Of a stretch of DNA of 64,000 bases, positions 42,701-50,052 are shown piece by piece; the stretch's first letter is position 1; the number at the start of each line of letters is the position of its first letter. The notes beneath the pieces are model-generated. The model did no database searches and had not been told where the DNA came from. It saw nothing but the letters and a program-made list of their open reading frames with translations. Source of the DNA: Nepenthes gracilis (taxonomy: Eukaryota > Streptophyta > Magnoliopsida > Caryophyllales > Nepenthaceae); NCBI GenBank assembly GCA_033239525.1, contig BSYO01000033.1, positions 6,563,501 to 6,627,500 on the forward strand, read 5' to 3'. Both the position numbers and the translations under genes were made by a program.

Positions 42701-45700
42701 CTAAAAATAAGTTTCTCATTTTTATTCGCATATGATGTTCAAGCGTCAGCTCAAACACCAGCTAAAAGGCTAGCCATTGTTTGAAATTCAATTGAAACAT
42801 TGCTACCACGCCGTAAATTGATTCTAGATATTCACGTTTGGCCTACAGTTTGAATAGCAGGGCCATGCCAGTAACAATAAGAAAAAAAAATATGAGTATA
42901 AGACCATAGGACTCATAAAAGAATGAGTCATCCCAACCAACAGTAAGTAGTTGATGGATACAAGGAATGGTACCACAAAATACTCAACGATGGATCACCC
43001 CTTGGAGCACATGCTTACAAGCAATGGTAAGATGTATAATATTTTTCAATGATTTTTTTTTTCCTATTTATTACATTTATGCTAACTCATGTCCATTTTT
43101 ATAGGTCGATGTAGCAGAATGTACAGTCCGAATACAACCCAATGATAATGAGGATATAGAATCATCTAATAGCATACTCAACGTGTAGGATGAACTTTGA
43201 CACTTGAGCCACCTTGACATAAGGCATCCAGCACACGAGTCCTAAACAGTTGATATTCGATACATCTCACAATCACAGGGGGGTAGGAAGAGAAGACGTG
43301 CACTGGGGACCGCACAGGAGGAGGTGCAAAACATTAATGAATGTGATGTTAACGTAACACCAATACCTCCGCCGTATTTACTAGCACAATAACCATTTTA
43401 GTCTAGGATAATGTCACTGATTGGCCAACATGGATCATTTGGACAAGTTGGCAGTGAAACACAACAAGCCCAAGATATGCAATGTTCGTTGATTTTCAAT
43501 CGCACTATATGTCAATGTGATAGTCAATGTGATATTTTTGAATGCCAAAATTTCCATATCAAAATGTTTATCATCCTAACATGGGAAAAATATAGTGTCA
43601 ATATTGACAACCCAAATCCGCCTCATCTGAAGAACTAAAAAAATATAAACCAAATGAAGCACACATGCAAAATCCATCTGTAATTAAGAGATCGTAAAGG
43701 ACAAGACGTAATAGACAAGATTCAAGATATGGTACGGGTGGATTAGTACAATAATATATTAGTACTATAAATAACTTACATGCATTGTAACACTCTAGTG
43801 TTTCAACTCAGGATTATTGAACTCTTGATCCAATACAACCATTAATGAGGATAATTAATGAGCTATTAATTGCAGGCGAACTTAGACTAATTCGTATTGA
43901 AACTAGACGTGCTGGATTCGTGGTGGCATTAAAAAGATATTTTGATAATTTTTCTATTGATAGTCAGTAATTATTTTCAATACCTTAAAATAATTATTAG
44001 AATTTATTGCAATATTATTATGTGTTATGTATTTGTGTGTGTGTGTGAGATTAACAAGGGTGAAAACTAATTAAACGAGTTTATTAAATAATGTAATCAA
44101 TTAACTTAATCATGCATGCATATTCACTCAACTGCCCTCATGCATGAACCAAAGGAGAACCGTATCTCAACCTTAACTTGGCATTTACATTGAATAAGAT
44201 TATTAATGGAGGCATTCAGTACATCTCCTTGATGCCCCCTTTCCCATCATCTTCCTTTTTCTTGGCTAGTATCCGTGAGGTGAGAGTGAATTTTTTCCAT
44301 CATCCGTGTCAGCTGAAGCTTGATGGTCCACATTCTGCTGCTATGCTGAGGAAGGGAGAAGCTTGATATCAAGGCAAGTGAATTTCCACTCATTATTGCT
44401 ACCTAGTTGGGAAATACATCACCATCTTCGTTGGTTAATTGTGTAAATGAAGTTTAAAGTCCCTGCTATGCATCCACTAATTTTTTTTGAAAAATCATGG
44501 TTAACCCTCACATTAAGAATCATTTGGTTATTATATCTTGTCTAAATCTTGTAGAATACGTGGTATAACTTGTTAAATAAGAATCATGACCATTTGAGAA
44601 GGTTTGATACACTATAAAAAAATGTGTGGACAGTACCAGCATGAGGAGGGAGAAGATGAACAGTACTCAAGAGAGTGAAATTCTGATTCTGAGCAATTTT
44701 CAAACTAACTGTCTGTATACTTAACCAATGTGCTCATACCTTTGAGATTATTATTATTATATTATGAAATGCATAATTTAATATCATATTGTTGAATATT
44801 GGTTTCAATTTCTTGAAGTGGTAAAAATCAAATGACAAAAAGATATTGTCGATCACTGATTTTGATCTCAATCCATCTTTGGTTGATGCGACAATTGATG
44901 TCCAAACCAATCGTTCATATGATGTATAAATATGTTCATAATAGTAACATTGTTGTGATTACTCTTTGACATGCTAAGTTTAATTTTATATTGACGAATT
45001 GCAATCACAATTACCCAAAAACGTAGAAATTGATTAACGAACATGTGACATTGAGCATGAAAACTAACCTAGCTGATGCCAAGGTCCAGGCTACAATTTG
45101 TTACTGAATACTTAGAAAATTGAATGGGTCAACGGGTCATGTAAAATTTGGGGAAACTTGTTAACTGTAGGCAAGATATAGGAATAATGCATTATTATTG
45201 AATACAATGGCTTATCCCTCGATTCTCTTAAACCGATGTAGGAGCACTTGAGTAGTGCAGGGTCGTTTCCAGCTAAATTGGAATTTCACAAGTCTTGTTC
45301 TGTAATGATAAAATAAGATATACTTTTACAGCCTCAAAAATAATATTAGTACACCGGTGAGTACGGTAAAGATCAAATGGAATCTTAATGGTAGGTCAAA
45401 TGCTTAATACATTCATGGATTTTCCTTCTCTTCTCGGTAGTTATTCTTTGCATTATTTTAGATCGCATTCATGGCCTTCTTGTTATCTATGATTAAAGTA
45501 AAAGAAATTATATAAAATTTTATAATCTCAAGGAATATGAAACCCACGAAACTTTGGTGTAGCTTATAGTTTGATACTGATATTCATATCCCGATAGATT
45601 AATGTCTATACTTTTTTAGAGGAATATTTATAATCCTATGACTAACACGTGTTAAGATACCAATAGATATCATACCAATGAATATTGGGCTTGACATGTG

Positions 45701-47723
45701 GATTAAGACAGAGAATTTTATACCCATTTGGACATGGATCCCGATTACACTATGGGAACACAAGCGTGGCATATTTTGGGCTTTCTCATATTGATCATAT
45801 GATTTGAATTCAATACTTGCGCACCATAAGTGGCAAGGTATTATGAGACCATAGAGTTAGTCACTTATCAAACTTGCAAACATTAGTACCACATAGATGT
45901 TACCTAACCATTGGTAGTGAGCGCATAATCATTGATTCACAATGAAAGAATAATATCTGAGAAGATTATTATGATATCTCATATAGTTGAGATATCTATT
46001 GAGATAGATTTAATGAAACCTATATCCTTATTGATATTAAGATTTTGTGAAATTCTATTTGCATCATTGATGCTCAATTGCCCTTATAGTTTTTGAGCTA
46101 TGGTTACAATACAGTATTGAGTCTCAGATAGTTGATGGCTAATTGTATGTGATTATTACTCTTATATATATTTGATATTTATCCGATATGTTTTATTAAA
46201 TTCTAATATTATTAATTATATCACTTGTTGAACATTTGGCTTATCCTTTAGGTTTTCTAACTCCAGGGTAGAGCATGTTGATAGTGTGCTAACGGTGATC
46301 GTACATTTGCTGTGGAAATTTCAAATAGAGGTAATTCCAGAATCTAGAAGCTATTATATTGAGAGATGGCGAAAATTCTTTATTGTTTTATTAGTTGTTA
46401 GATATTTTATCAAAGCTGCTTTCCCATGAGTTTATATTATTATGGGCATTTATATTATCTCTCATTTCGAGGAGTTCGATATTTATTATGAATTTTTTAT
46501 TTATAATAGATTTATTATGAGTATTTATGGTTTAAATTTTTTGCGTGGTTAGTTTGGACCAAACCATTAATTCAAGTCCAGATCACCACCTGTATATTTT
46601 AATTTATATACTAGAATAAACATTTTATTTAATTATTTGGTATTGTATATCGAATTTTAATTTATACTTTTTATTAGAAATTTAAAAAGTATGACGTAAT
46701 ATTAGATTGCATGACCCCATATTAGTAAGTAGTTTTGGGATTGTAAATCCCCATATTACATAGTAATATGGGGGTTTCACATTCTGATATTAGGAAAAAA
46801 AAATTACAAAAAAAATGAGGATAATATCCCGATCTTTTTGTCCTTTCTTGCTTTTTCAATACCAATATTGAAGACATGTGGCGCTTTTATACTAGTTTGG
46901 TAAATAGTTTCTAATTTATACTAAGCGAGTAACTTGTTTTCTAACTCACACAACAAAAGAAGTCCTAAATAATTATTGAATTTGATTTTTTGTCATCCTC
47001 TTCTTTCTTCTTCTTTTTTTTTTTTGTTTGTTTGGGGAGGGGGGGGGTTGTAACTGCGTCTTTTGAATGCCCCTGCCTCTTTATTATTTGATAAATTAAG
47101 TGTTTTGAAGCTTTCTTATAGCTAAATAACTTAGATCAATTAGAAATTATTAAGTGGGTATTGATTGCTAATTTTGTCTAAAATAGTATATGCTCATGAA
47201 AAATTATGAATTTTAAAATGTGTCCTAATTTTTTGAAAAAATAACATCTCACTGTATAGGCGGCATGTCCTGAGCCTGTAGTAATCTATAAACCTATTAA
47301 TCAACGGAAAGTGGCAAAGGGAAAGGATCTTTGAAGGTGCTAGTTCATCAGCTTCGAGTTACTGAGAATAGCGCCACCTCTATGATTGACGATTGAAAAA
47401 GATTCTAGGGTCAGATAGCGTGCGGGAAGCAAATATTCCTACCAGATTTACAAATCCAAACTCACATTCCACACCGCACAAATTTTACTCTCTCCAAAAG
47501 ATGAGGTAAATCCATCAAAATTAACCAACTAATGAACATACCAAAGGCCTCAGTGATCACATGTGAAGATACAGGAGAGAGAGAGAGAGAGAGAGCGGAG
47601 AATAGCTTACGAGGGAATTTGCTGATGCATGTAGAGAAGGAAGGCCAAGACGTCGGAGACCACATTGTAGATCAGAGAGCCGTTAATGCCGCTCGAAGTC
47701 ACCTCAAATTCAGCGTCCTCCAT
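15649..47723 (-). CDS. COMET: p31comet-like (MAD2L1-binding) protein, seven exons over 32 kb
   Basis: The coding exons I assembled, in transcript order, are 47723..47611, 36211..36154, 35733..35428, 35350..35302, 35215..35121, 16831..16713 and 15709..15649. They sum to 801 nt (266 residues plus TGA). All six introns are GT-AG and every junction keeps phase. The protein has an N-terminal helix with LYMHQQIPS, a central coiled helix ([14 protein letters not shown]), a beta strand [17 protein letters not shown], then [10 protein letters not shown], and a C-terminal [10 protein letters not shown]. These match the plant p31comet family and, more weakly, human MAD2L1BP (MYQRQQLP, LILLGG, a C-terminal IWFQ). 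Known role of the family: a HORMA-fold adaptor that binds closed MAD2 or ASY1 and recruits PCH2/TRIP13 for remodelling in the checkpoint and in meiosis. Introns 1 (11,399 bp) and 5 (18,289 bp) are full of transposons. The family name rests on remembered homologues; that the exons form one transcript is inference from phase and homology order. Confidence 0.78.
16713..16831 (-). CDS. COMET: p31comet-like exon 6
   Basis: This exon encodes [14 protein letters not shown] through SEDLTW. Acceptor CATTGCAG precedes 16831 and donor GTATGA follows 16713. It enters in phase 0, matching the end of exon 5, and leaves inside the Trp codon, which exon 7 completes. It lies on the far side of 18 kb of repeats from exon 5, so a local gene finder would likely call it a separate fragment. 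Confidence 0.74.
16832..19600. other. Intron 5 of the p31comet-like gene, distal part: nothing recognised
   Basis: AT-rich sequence without conserved coding content on either strand. The longest ORFs are short, low-complexity and aromatic-rich on the minus strand (for example 18870-19127). This looks like intron DNA or decayed repeats. Confidence 0.3.
19600..20960. repeat. GC-rich block with degenerate tandem repeats
   Basis: From about 20030 to 20530 roughly eight degenerate units of about 50-80 bp recur, built on AATGGCGCCCAGCTCCTCT, CCCGTTTCCGGCGAAACAGAG and CAAAGCTC. Base composition is far higher in GC than the surrounding intron. ORFs exist on both strands simply because the repeats lack stops. 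It is probably part of a retrotransposon or a local minisatellite; no protein family is recognised. Confidence 0.55.
20960..24560 (+). repeat. LTR-like repeat region with internal tandem units
   Basis: AT-rich DNA with two runs of diverged tandem units. Three units of about 77 bp occupy about 22975-23205 (GGGAGTGATGGAGA-type core), and three of about 80-90 bp occupy about 23245-23475 (GGTT-GGGTTG-CACATTC-TGTTGA-type core). A plus-strand TATA box (ATATAAAAG at 24094-24102) is followed by a purine-rich leader, as in an LTR U3-R. The partner LTR and coding region were not found, so this is a fragment or a solo LTR. Confidence 0.35.
24560..26307. other. Intron 5, no recognised feature
   Basis: AT-rich left half and a more balanced right half (25600-26300). 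No intact ORF or family motif was recognised on either strand. Confidence 0.3.
26308..26511 (-). repeat. copia 3' LTR
   Basis: A 204-bp copy of 30959-31162. The polypurine tract abuts it on the internal side at 26512-26522. Confidence 0.88.
26512..26522 (-). other. copia polypurine tract
   Basis: The minus strand reads GAGGGAAAAAA directly before the 3' LTR, the expected plus-strand DNA primer position. Confidence 0.75.
26633..27601 (-). pseudogene. copia reverse transcriptase C-terminus and RNase H
   Basis: In frame after the TAG come RT catalytic YVDDMIVTG, then [19 protein letters not shown] and RNase H with [27 protein letters not shown] and [17 protein letters not shown] at 26710-26708 is followed by recognisable tail sequence ([14 protein letters not shown]) to a TAA at 26635-26633, so this is a third nonsense mutation rather than the true end. 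Confidence 0.92.
27602..28942 (-). pseudogene. copia integrase C-terminus and reverse transcriptase N-terminus
   Basis: A 446-codon open stretch. Integrase tail [16 protein letters not shown] with the [15 protein letters not shown] region (the GKR-like domain) comes first. A Ser/Asn-rich linker follows, then RT with [39 protein letters not shown] and [12 protein letters not shown]. It ends at a TAG after KKALHGLK where homologues have Gln. The same frame reopens at once in the next segment. Confidence 0.92.
28943..29253 (-). pseudogene. copia integrase core, frameshifted
   Basis: Minus-strand translation in mixed frames shows the second catalytic Asp region ([13 protein letters not shown]) and the catalytic Glu region with stops on both sides ([10 protein letters not shown]). 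This links the two longer ORFs and shows that the integrase catalytic core is broken by stops and at least one frame change. Confidence 0.8.
29254..30852 (-). pseudogene. copia gag, protease and integrase N-terminus
   Basis: The likely start is the ATG at 30852, since an earlier in-frame ATG lies inside the LTR. Gag runs to about 30275 with [13 protein letters not shown] and [15 protein letters not shown] at 30274-30272 then interrupts, and the same frame continues to 29254. That part has a CCHC knuckle ([14 protein letters not shown]), a protease motif reading DLGA where DSGA is expected, and the pre-integrase motif [19 protein letters not shown] with CEQC. The frame is lost near 29290-29254. 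Both the nonsense codon and the Ser-to-Leu change in the catalytic triad indicate inactivity. Confidence 0.9.
30944..30955 (-). other. copia primer binding site (initiator tRNA-Met)
   Basis: The minus strand reads TGGTATCAGAGC, the standard plant copia site complementary to the 3' end of initiator tRNA-Met. Confidence 0.9.
30959..31162 (-). repeat. copia 5' LTR
   Basis: A 204-bp repeat matching 26308-26511 at about 90 percent, same length, no indels seen. The minus-strand end CAAATCTTCA sits two bases before the TTGGTATCAGAGC primer site. Confidence 0.88.
31600..32770 (+). pseudogene. PIF/Harbinger transposase remnant
   Basis: Plus-strand frames carry pieces resembling plant HARBI1/ALP1-like nucleases in order: a short acidic Ser/Asp-rich start ([12 protein letters not shown]), a region resembling [19 protein letters not shown] (about 32250-32310), [17 protein letters not shown] (about 32430-32480) and [16 protein letters not shown] (about 32615-32665). 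Stops and frame changes are frequent and a central part appears deleted. Assignment is by remembered motif order. Terminal inverted repeats were not located. Confidence 0.5.
31605..31937 (+). repeat. Tandem duplication, 167-bp period
   Basis: Two copies (about 31605-31770 and 31771-31937) are nearly identical, with only a few substitutions, for example GCTCATAATTT versus GCACATAATTT. The unit covers the start of the Harbinger-like ORF. The low divergence shows a duplication much younger than the decay of the element. Confidence 0.85.
32770..35120. repeat. Intron 5, proximal part with LTR-like fragment
   Basis: At 33120-33440 the sequence looks like a plant LTR U3-R junction (TTTATAAATCCC box near 33186, then a leader), but no partner or coding region was found. 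From 33830 to 35120 the DNA is AT-rich with a poly-A tract (35055-35070) and an AT-rich dispersed repeat near 34110-34170. No gene is recognised. Confidence 0.3.
35121..35733 (-). CDS. COMET: p31comet-like exons 3-5 (core domain)
   Basis: The exons are 35733..35428 (306 bp), 35350..35302 (49 bp) and 35215..35121 (95 bp), separated by introns of 77 and 86 bp. They encode the core of the protein, including [26 protein letters not shown] and [20 protein letters not shown]. The open frame continues past 35121 for about 70 bp, but donor GTCTGG ends the exon. Homology and phase resume at exon 6, 18.3 kb downstream. Confidence 0.78.
35780..36090. repeat. AT-rich dispersed repeat rich in TATCGATAT-type motifs
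   Basis: Many variants of ATATCGGATATATCAG and CAGCCGATA occur. Related copies are at about 34100-34170, 36655-36840 and 63590-63830. The self-complementary motifs and short length suggest a MITE-like or fold-back family. Ends were not defined. Confidence 0.5.
36154..36211 (-). CDS. COMET: p31comet-like exon 2 (58 bp)
   Basis: This short exon encodes [19 protein letters not shown]. Two candidate acceptors lie ten bases apart. Only the upstream one (AG at 36213-36212) restores phase with exon 1 and gives IPS-ILQDM, as in homologues; the downstream one gives an immediate stop. Donor GTATGC follows. Intron 2 is 420 bp and carries copies of an AT-rich GATA/TATC repeat. Confidence 0.72.
36655..36840. 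repeat. AT-rich dispersed repeat, second copy
   Basis: It contains GATACATATCGATATCGGAT and later AAATATCAGCCAACAT, as in the copy at 35780-36090. Confidence 0.45.
36841..39396. other. Intron 1 of the p31comet-like gene, no recognised feature
   Basis: Mixed-composition intron DNA. Short plus-strand ORFs (for example 36902-37180) show no family motifs. A stretch at 38340-38640 has slightly higher complexity but carries stops in all frames that looked promising. Confidence 0.3.
39397..39865 (+). repeat. Left terminal inverted repeat (about 470 bp)
   Basis: Matches the reverse complement of 46590-46965 over its length, with indels that make it longer than its partner. The outer end begins near GGAACTTTTTTA. 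Confidence 0.6.
39990..41450 (-). pseudogene. Plant mobile domain (PMD) pseudogene, MAIN/PP7-long-form type
   Basis: The minus strand gives a degraded plant mobile domain. [19 protein letters not shown] with [19 protein letters not shown] (about 41380-41230) matches the SxCLAxLYxELC...EIxGPLxLLQxWAW part of the family. [17 protein letters not shown] (about 40860-40790) matches [29 protein letters not shown] (about 40650-40600) matches the WYRxxTRR region. A basic, Arg-rich C-terminal stretch follows near 40300. Stops such as the one after MCH break it. PMDs occur in MULE/gypsy-borne genes and in domesticated MAIN proteins involved in silencing. Confidence 0.6.
41460..42210 (-). pseudogene. 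copia gag fragment with primer binding site
   Basis: The minus strand from about 42000 to 41640 reads through stops as copia gag: [15 protein letters not shown], then [15 protein letters not shown] sequence, [16 protein letters not shown] and ATLNEEME. An Arg/Gly-rich [18 protein letters not shown] stretch lies near 41600. The primer site TGGTATCAAAGC (42208-42197) precedes gag. Pol is absent, so the element is truncated at its 3' side. Confidence 0.6.
42211..42939 (-). repeat. Probable 5' LTR of the truncated copia element
   Basis: It starts two bases from the primer site with TGTTGGGCAG on the plus strand (minus end CTGCCCAACA). It includes the TGTGGAAAACC and GAATGAAGGAAAAACCA sequences common in plant copia LTRs. 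The outer boundary is not defined; it is set where PMD homology begins. Confidence 0.45.
42940..43620 (+). pseudogene. Second PMD C-terminal segment, inverted copy
   Basis: Homologous in reverse orientation to about 40660-39990 along its whole length, including the segment around GAATGGTACCA, the CATCTCACAATCAC block and TGGATCATTTGGACAA. It encodes the WY..NTQRW region and a broken tail with [11 protein letters not shown]. It contains only the C-terminal third of the domain. Confidence 0.6.
43621..46589. other. Interior of the MULE-like unit, right half: no gene recognised
   Basis: AT-rich with a (GT)n run at 44035-44048. The stretch 45180-46500 has the even composition of decayed transposon DNA, but neither frame nor family could be established. 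Confidence 0.3.
46590..46965 (-). repeat. Right terminal inverted repeat (about 375 bp)
   Basis: The reverse complement begins GGACTTCTTTTG and follows the left copy down to TATAAATTAAAATATACA. Many substitutions imply age. Confidence 0.6.
47573..47595. repeat. (GA)n microsatellite at the start of intron 1
   Basis: Uninterrupted GA repeat 15 bp past the exon 1 donor (CT on the sense strand). Confidence 0.85.
47611..47723 (-). CDS. COMET: p31comet-like exon 1 (start codon)
   Basis: ATG is at 47723 (minus). The exon encodes about 37 residues beginning [15 protein letters not shown] and ending at IPS, split in phase 2 by donor GTAAGC at 47610. A CT/GA microsatellite lies just upstream in the 5' UTR and another just inside intron 1. 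Both run in and out of this exon in other frames and produce spurious longer ORFs. Confidence 0.75.
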
Positions 47724-47737
47724 CCCCGATTCTCTCA

Positions 47738-47758
47738 CTCTCTCTCTCTCTCTCTCTC
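47738..47758. repeat. (CT)n microsatellite in the p31comet-like 5' UTR
   Basis: CT repeat on the plus strand (GA on the transcript), 15-35 bp upstream of the start codon. Confidence 0.8.
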
Positions 47759-47825
47759 AACTTCTATGCATTTCTCCTCTACCAAAGTTCCAAGAAGTGA
47801 GCAGAAAATAAGAGAGTCGAAGCAA

Positions 47826-47835
47826 GGATAAATAG
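47826..47835 (-). promoter_or_regulatory. TATA-like box of the p31comet-like gene
   Basis: The minus strand reads CTATTTATCC about 103-112 bp upstream of the ATG. A CT-rich tract lies between the two, a common plant 5' UTR arrangement. No transcript evidence is available. Confidence 0.45.
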
Positions 47836-48795
47836 TCGGCCAGTGCAGAAAAAAAAAAAAAAGAAAGAAAAAACTCTTCTATCTGGCGGCATATTCCGGT
47901 CGGCATTTGAAAAATGTGAGTTTGGGCCGGCGTTTAGGTTTGCGCTCACACCTAACCAAACTCTTCCATTTCGGCCCCGACAGGCCCAATCACAGTTAGT
48001 TGCGGAACCACGTCGGTCAATTATGTTATTTTTCTTGATATATTTAAAGGAAAATATTTCATTTAAAATCACGACACAACCCTTCTATCCAACTTATTTG
48101 AAAAAAAAAAACCAACAAAAAATGATCTTTTTTTACTAATAATTTACTGTTCTCATAGCAAATACATATTTTTTTGCGTTTTACTTTATAAATAGTATTC
48201 GGAATATTTTTACATTATGTGATGAGTGCATGTTTTTAGATAAATATATATATTAATTATAAGAGAAAATGTGTCAAAACTCATATTCAAATGAAGGTAC
48301 AGTGAGATTAGACACAACTACTAAATGGTTTACTGCATAAATGCACAAGACTTGAATATGTCCGCCACAACTTCCTCCCTCATGGAAATTACAAAAACTC
48401 AATACTCAACTTTCAATTTCAAAAACAATATATTTTCCTACGTGTTTACTATAATTCTACAAAATAAGCAGTCTTTTTTTATTTATTTTTCTTTCCCCTA
48501 TTAAATCAAACCATATAATAGATGCCGGATTATTTTTTCCGACAAAGTCACAGTAAAGTTGTGTTATGAACGGCGTTGCTACTCCCAAATTTACCCTTTC
48601 AGATCTTTGCATGACCCTGGTCATCAATTAGCATAGAACAGTCAGAGAAGTGAAGGGCAAAATTATCAATAGAGGGTACGATTTATCCTCACCACAGCCG
48701 CGTCTGAGGTTTGCATCCCCTTCCCACTTTGATTTAGCTCACCAGCAGCGTAAATCCTGTGAACTGGGCAGCTCATGTGTTGTGTTGATTTCAAC
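47836..48795. other. Intergenic region: p31comet-like promoter and PPR 3' flank
   Basis: About 1 kb separates two same-strand genes. It contains poly-A/T tracts (47850-47870, 48100-48120) and no ORF of interest. The PPR 3' UTR should occupy the right part. Confidence 0.4.
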
Positions 48796-50052
48796 CTAGG
48801 GTAAACAACTCGGAACAGAACTTACACACATTTTGCTAGTTAGTCTAAGAAGTTCCCGAGTCCTGTCATCTAACACGACCTTGTCCTTCGTCATCCGCTC
48901 GGTAACCACAAGCGGCATTTTGCCAGCTTTGGCATAAGTTTGAAGAAGCATATTGTAGATCTCTGTGGTCACATACCCAGCCTTCCTGAGGATGGCGAGC
49001 AATTTCTCAGCCGCCTCGACATCACCTAGCTCCTCCAGATTTTTATACACCTCTCGGACGATTTTTTCATCTGGGTTCCACTTCTTCACGCTGCCAACAG
49101 CTTTCTCAAAACAATTCAAAACTTCTTCCATCTGCTTGCATTTCAAATAGCCCCAAGTAAGAAGCTCCCAAGTGGTATAGCTCGGTTTGATGCCTTTCTG
49201 CACCATCCGGTCATAGAAAAGTCTAGCCATTTCCATCTGGTTTTGGTTGACATAAGCTGCAAGCAGTAAATTTGGAACCCGGGAGTCACCAGTTGGCGAA
49301 AGTGACTCCCACTCGCCGTAAGTTTTCTCAGCTTCTTCCAACTCCTCGAGTTTGATAAGGGAAGAAATCATGCAGTTGTACTCGGCATCACTCAGTTTTC
49401 GAAACAGGGATTTCATTTTCTTCCATATTCTACGAACCCCCTCTTTGTCCCCAACATTGGTGTGCAAACTGAGGAGCGATGAGTATGCAATTCGATTTTT
49501 CCGAGATGTCTTCTTCTCCATTTCCTTTAAAGAGGAGGCTGCTTTTTCATTTAGCCCTTTCTTATTATACAAACTGGCCAACAAACTATATGTGAGCCAA
49601 TCTGGCTCAATCTTTGACGCCTTCATCTCAAGGAAGACCTCCTCAGCAGTTGCAACATCAGTATCAGCTGCACATACAGTCAGCCACAAATTGTAGGTGA
49701 CGGCATCCGGTGAGGTATTCTTTTTCAACTCTTTAATTAGCCCTGGAATCTTCTCCACTTGCCCATTCGTGAGGTACATGGACAGCATATGGTTATAAGG
49801 AAGAGGACACTTGAGAAAATCACATTCTGACATCTTAGCCATCAAAGCCTCAGCTTTCTCAAATTCTTTGTTCTGGACATACGTGTGTAAAAGGGCAGTG
49901 CAAGTAGGCTGTCCTTTCATTTTCTCAGGAAGATCTTCGAAAAACTTCTCAGCACTATTCAAACCACGAAGTTTTGCAATCAAATCCAAATGAACAGCAT
50001 AATCTCCTGGTAATAACTTGATGTCCTCTTGTATCCTCATCCATTCGCAAAC
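48796..50052 (-). CDS. PPR gene exon 2 (repeat array)
   Basis: One open frame of 419 codons including the stop carries the whole PPR array. An ATG occurs 12 nt into the exon and could mislead a predictor into calling it a start. The preceding GTT TGC GAA TGG joins the exon to KHALE of exon 1, as in homologues. Confidence 0.88.
   Translation of the reverse strand, partial: VCEWMRIQEDIKLLPGDYAVHLDLIAKLRGLNSAEKFFEDLPEKMKGQPTCTALLHTYVQNKEFEKAEALMAKMSECDFLKCPLPYNHMLSMYLTNGQVEKIPGLIKELKKNTSPDAVTYNLWLTVCAADTDVATAEEVFLEMKASKIEPDWLTYSLLASLYNKKGLNEKAASSLKEMEKKTSRKNRIAYSSLLSLHTNVGDKEGVRRIWKKMKSLFRKLSDAEYNCMISSLIKLEELEEAEKTYGEWESLSPTGDSRVPNLLLAAYVNQNQMEMARLFYDRMVQKGIKPSYTTWELLTWGYLKCKQMEEVLNCFEKAVGSVKKWNPDEKIVREVYKNLEELGDVEAAEKLLAILRKAGYVTTEIYNMLLQTYAKAGKMPLVVTERMTKDKVVLDDRTRELLRLTSKMCVSSVPSCLP

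Larger units (their letters stand above)
39397..46965. mobile_element. Candidate Mutator-like (MULE) composite element with long inverted ends
   Basis: Two regions are inverted copies of each other: 39397-39865 and 46590-46965. Shared blocks include TTAGAAAACAA-TTACT-G, AGTATAAATTA, AAGAAAGGACAAAAA, TTTTTTTCCTAATATCA and TATATAAATTAAAATATACA. Long terminal inverted repeats of 0.3-0.5 kb are typical of MULEs, and plant mobile domains are known passengers of MULEs. Between them lie a plant-mobile-domain segment (minus), a copia fragment and a second mobile-domain segment (plus). No MURA transposase motif was recognised and no 9-bp target duplication was found. The unit lies wholly in intron 1 of the p31comet-like gene. 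Confidence 0.5.

Noticed and set aside
43190..43640. Plus-strand ORF 43411-43638 as a small gene
   Set aside because: It is the C-terminal part of a PMD segment with an inverted homologue at 39990-40345; frames are broken upstream.
47462..47665. 67-codon minus ORF starting [10 protein letters not shown]
   Set aside because: It is a different frame of p31comet exon 1 that runs through the donor and the GA microsatellite.
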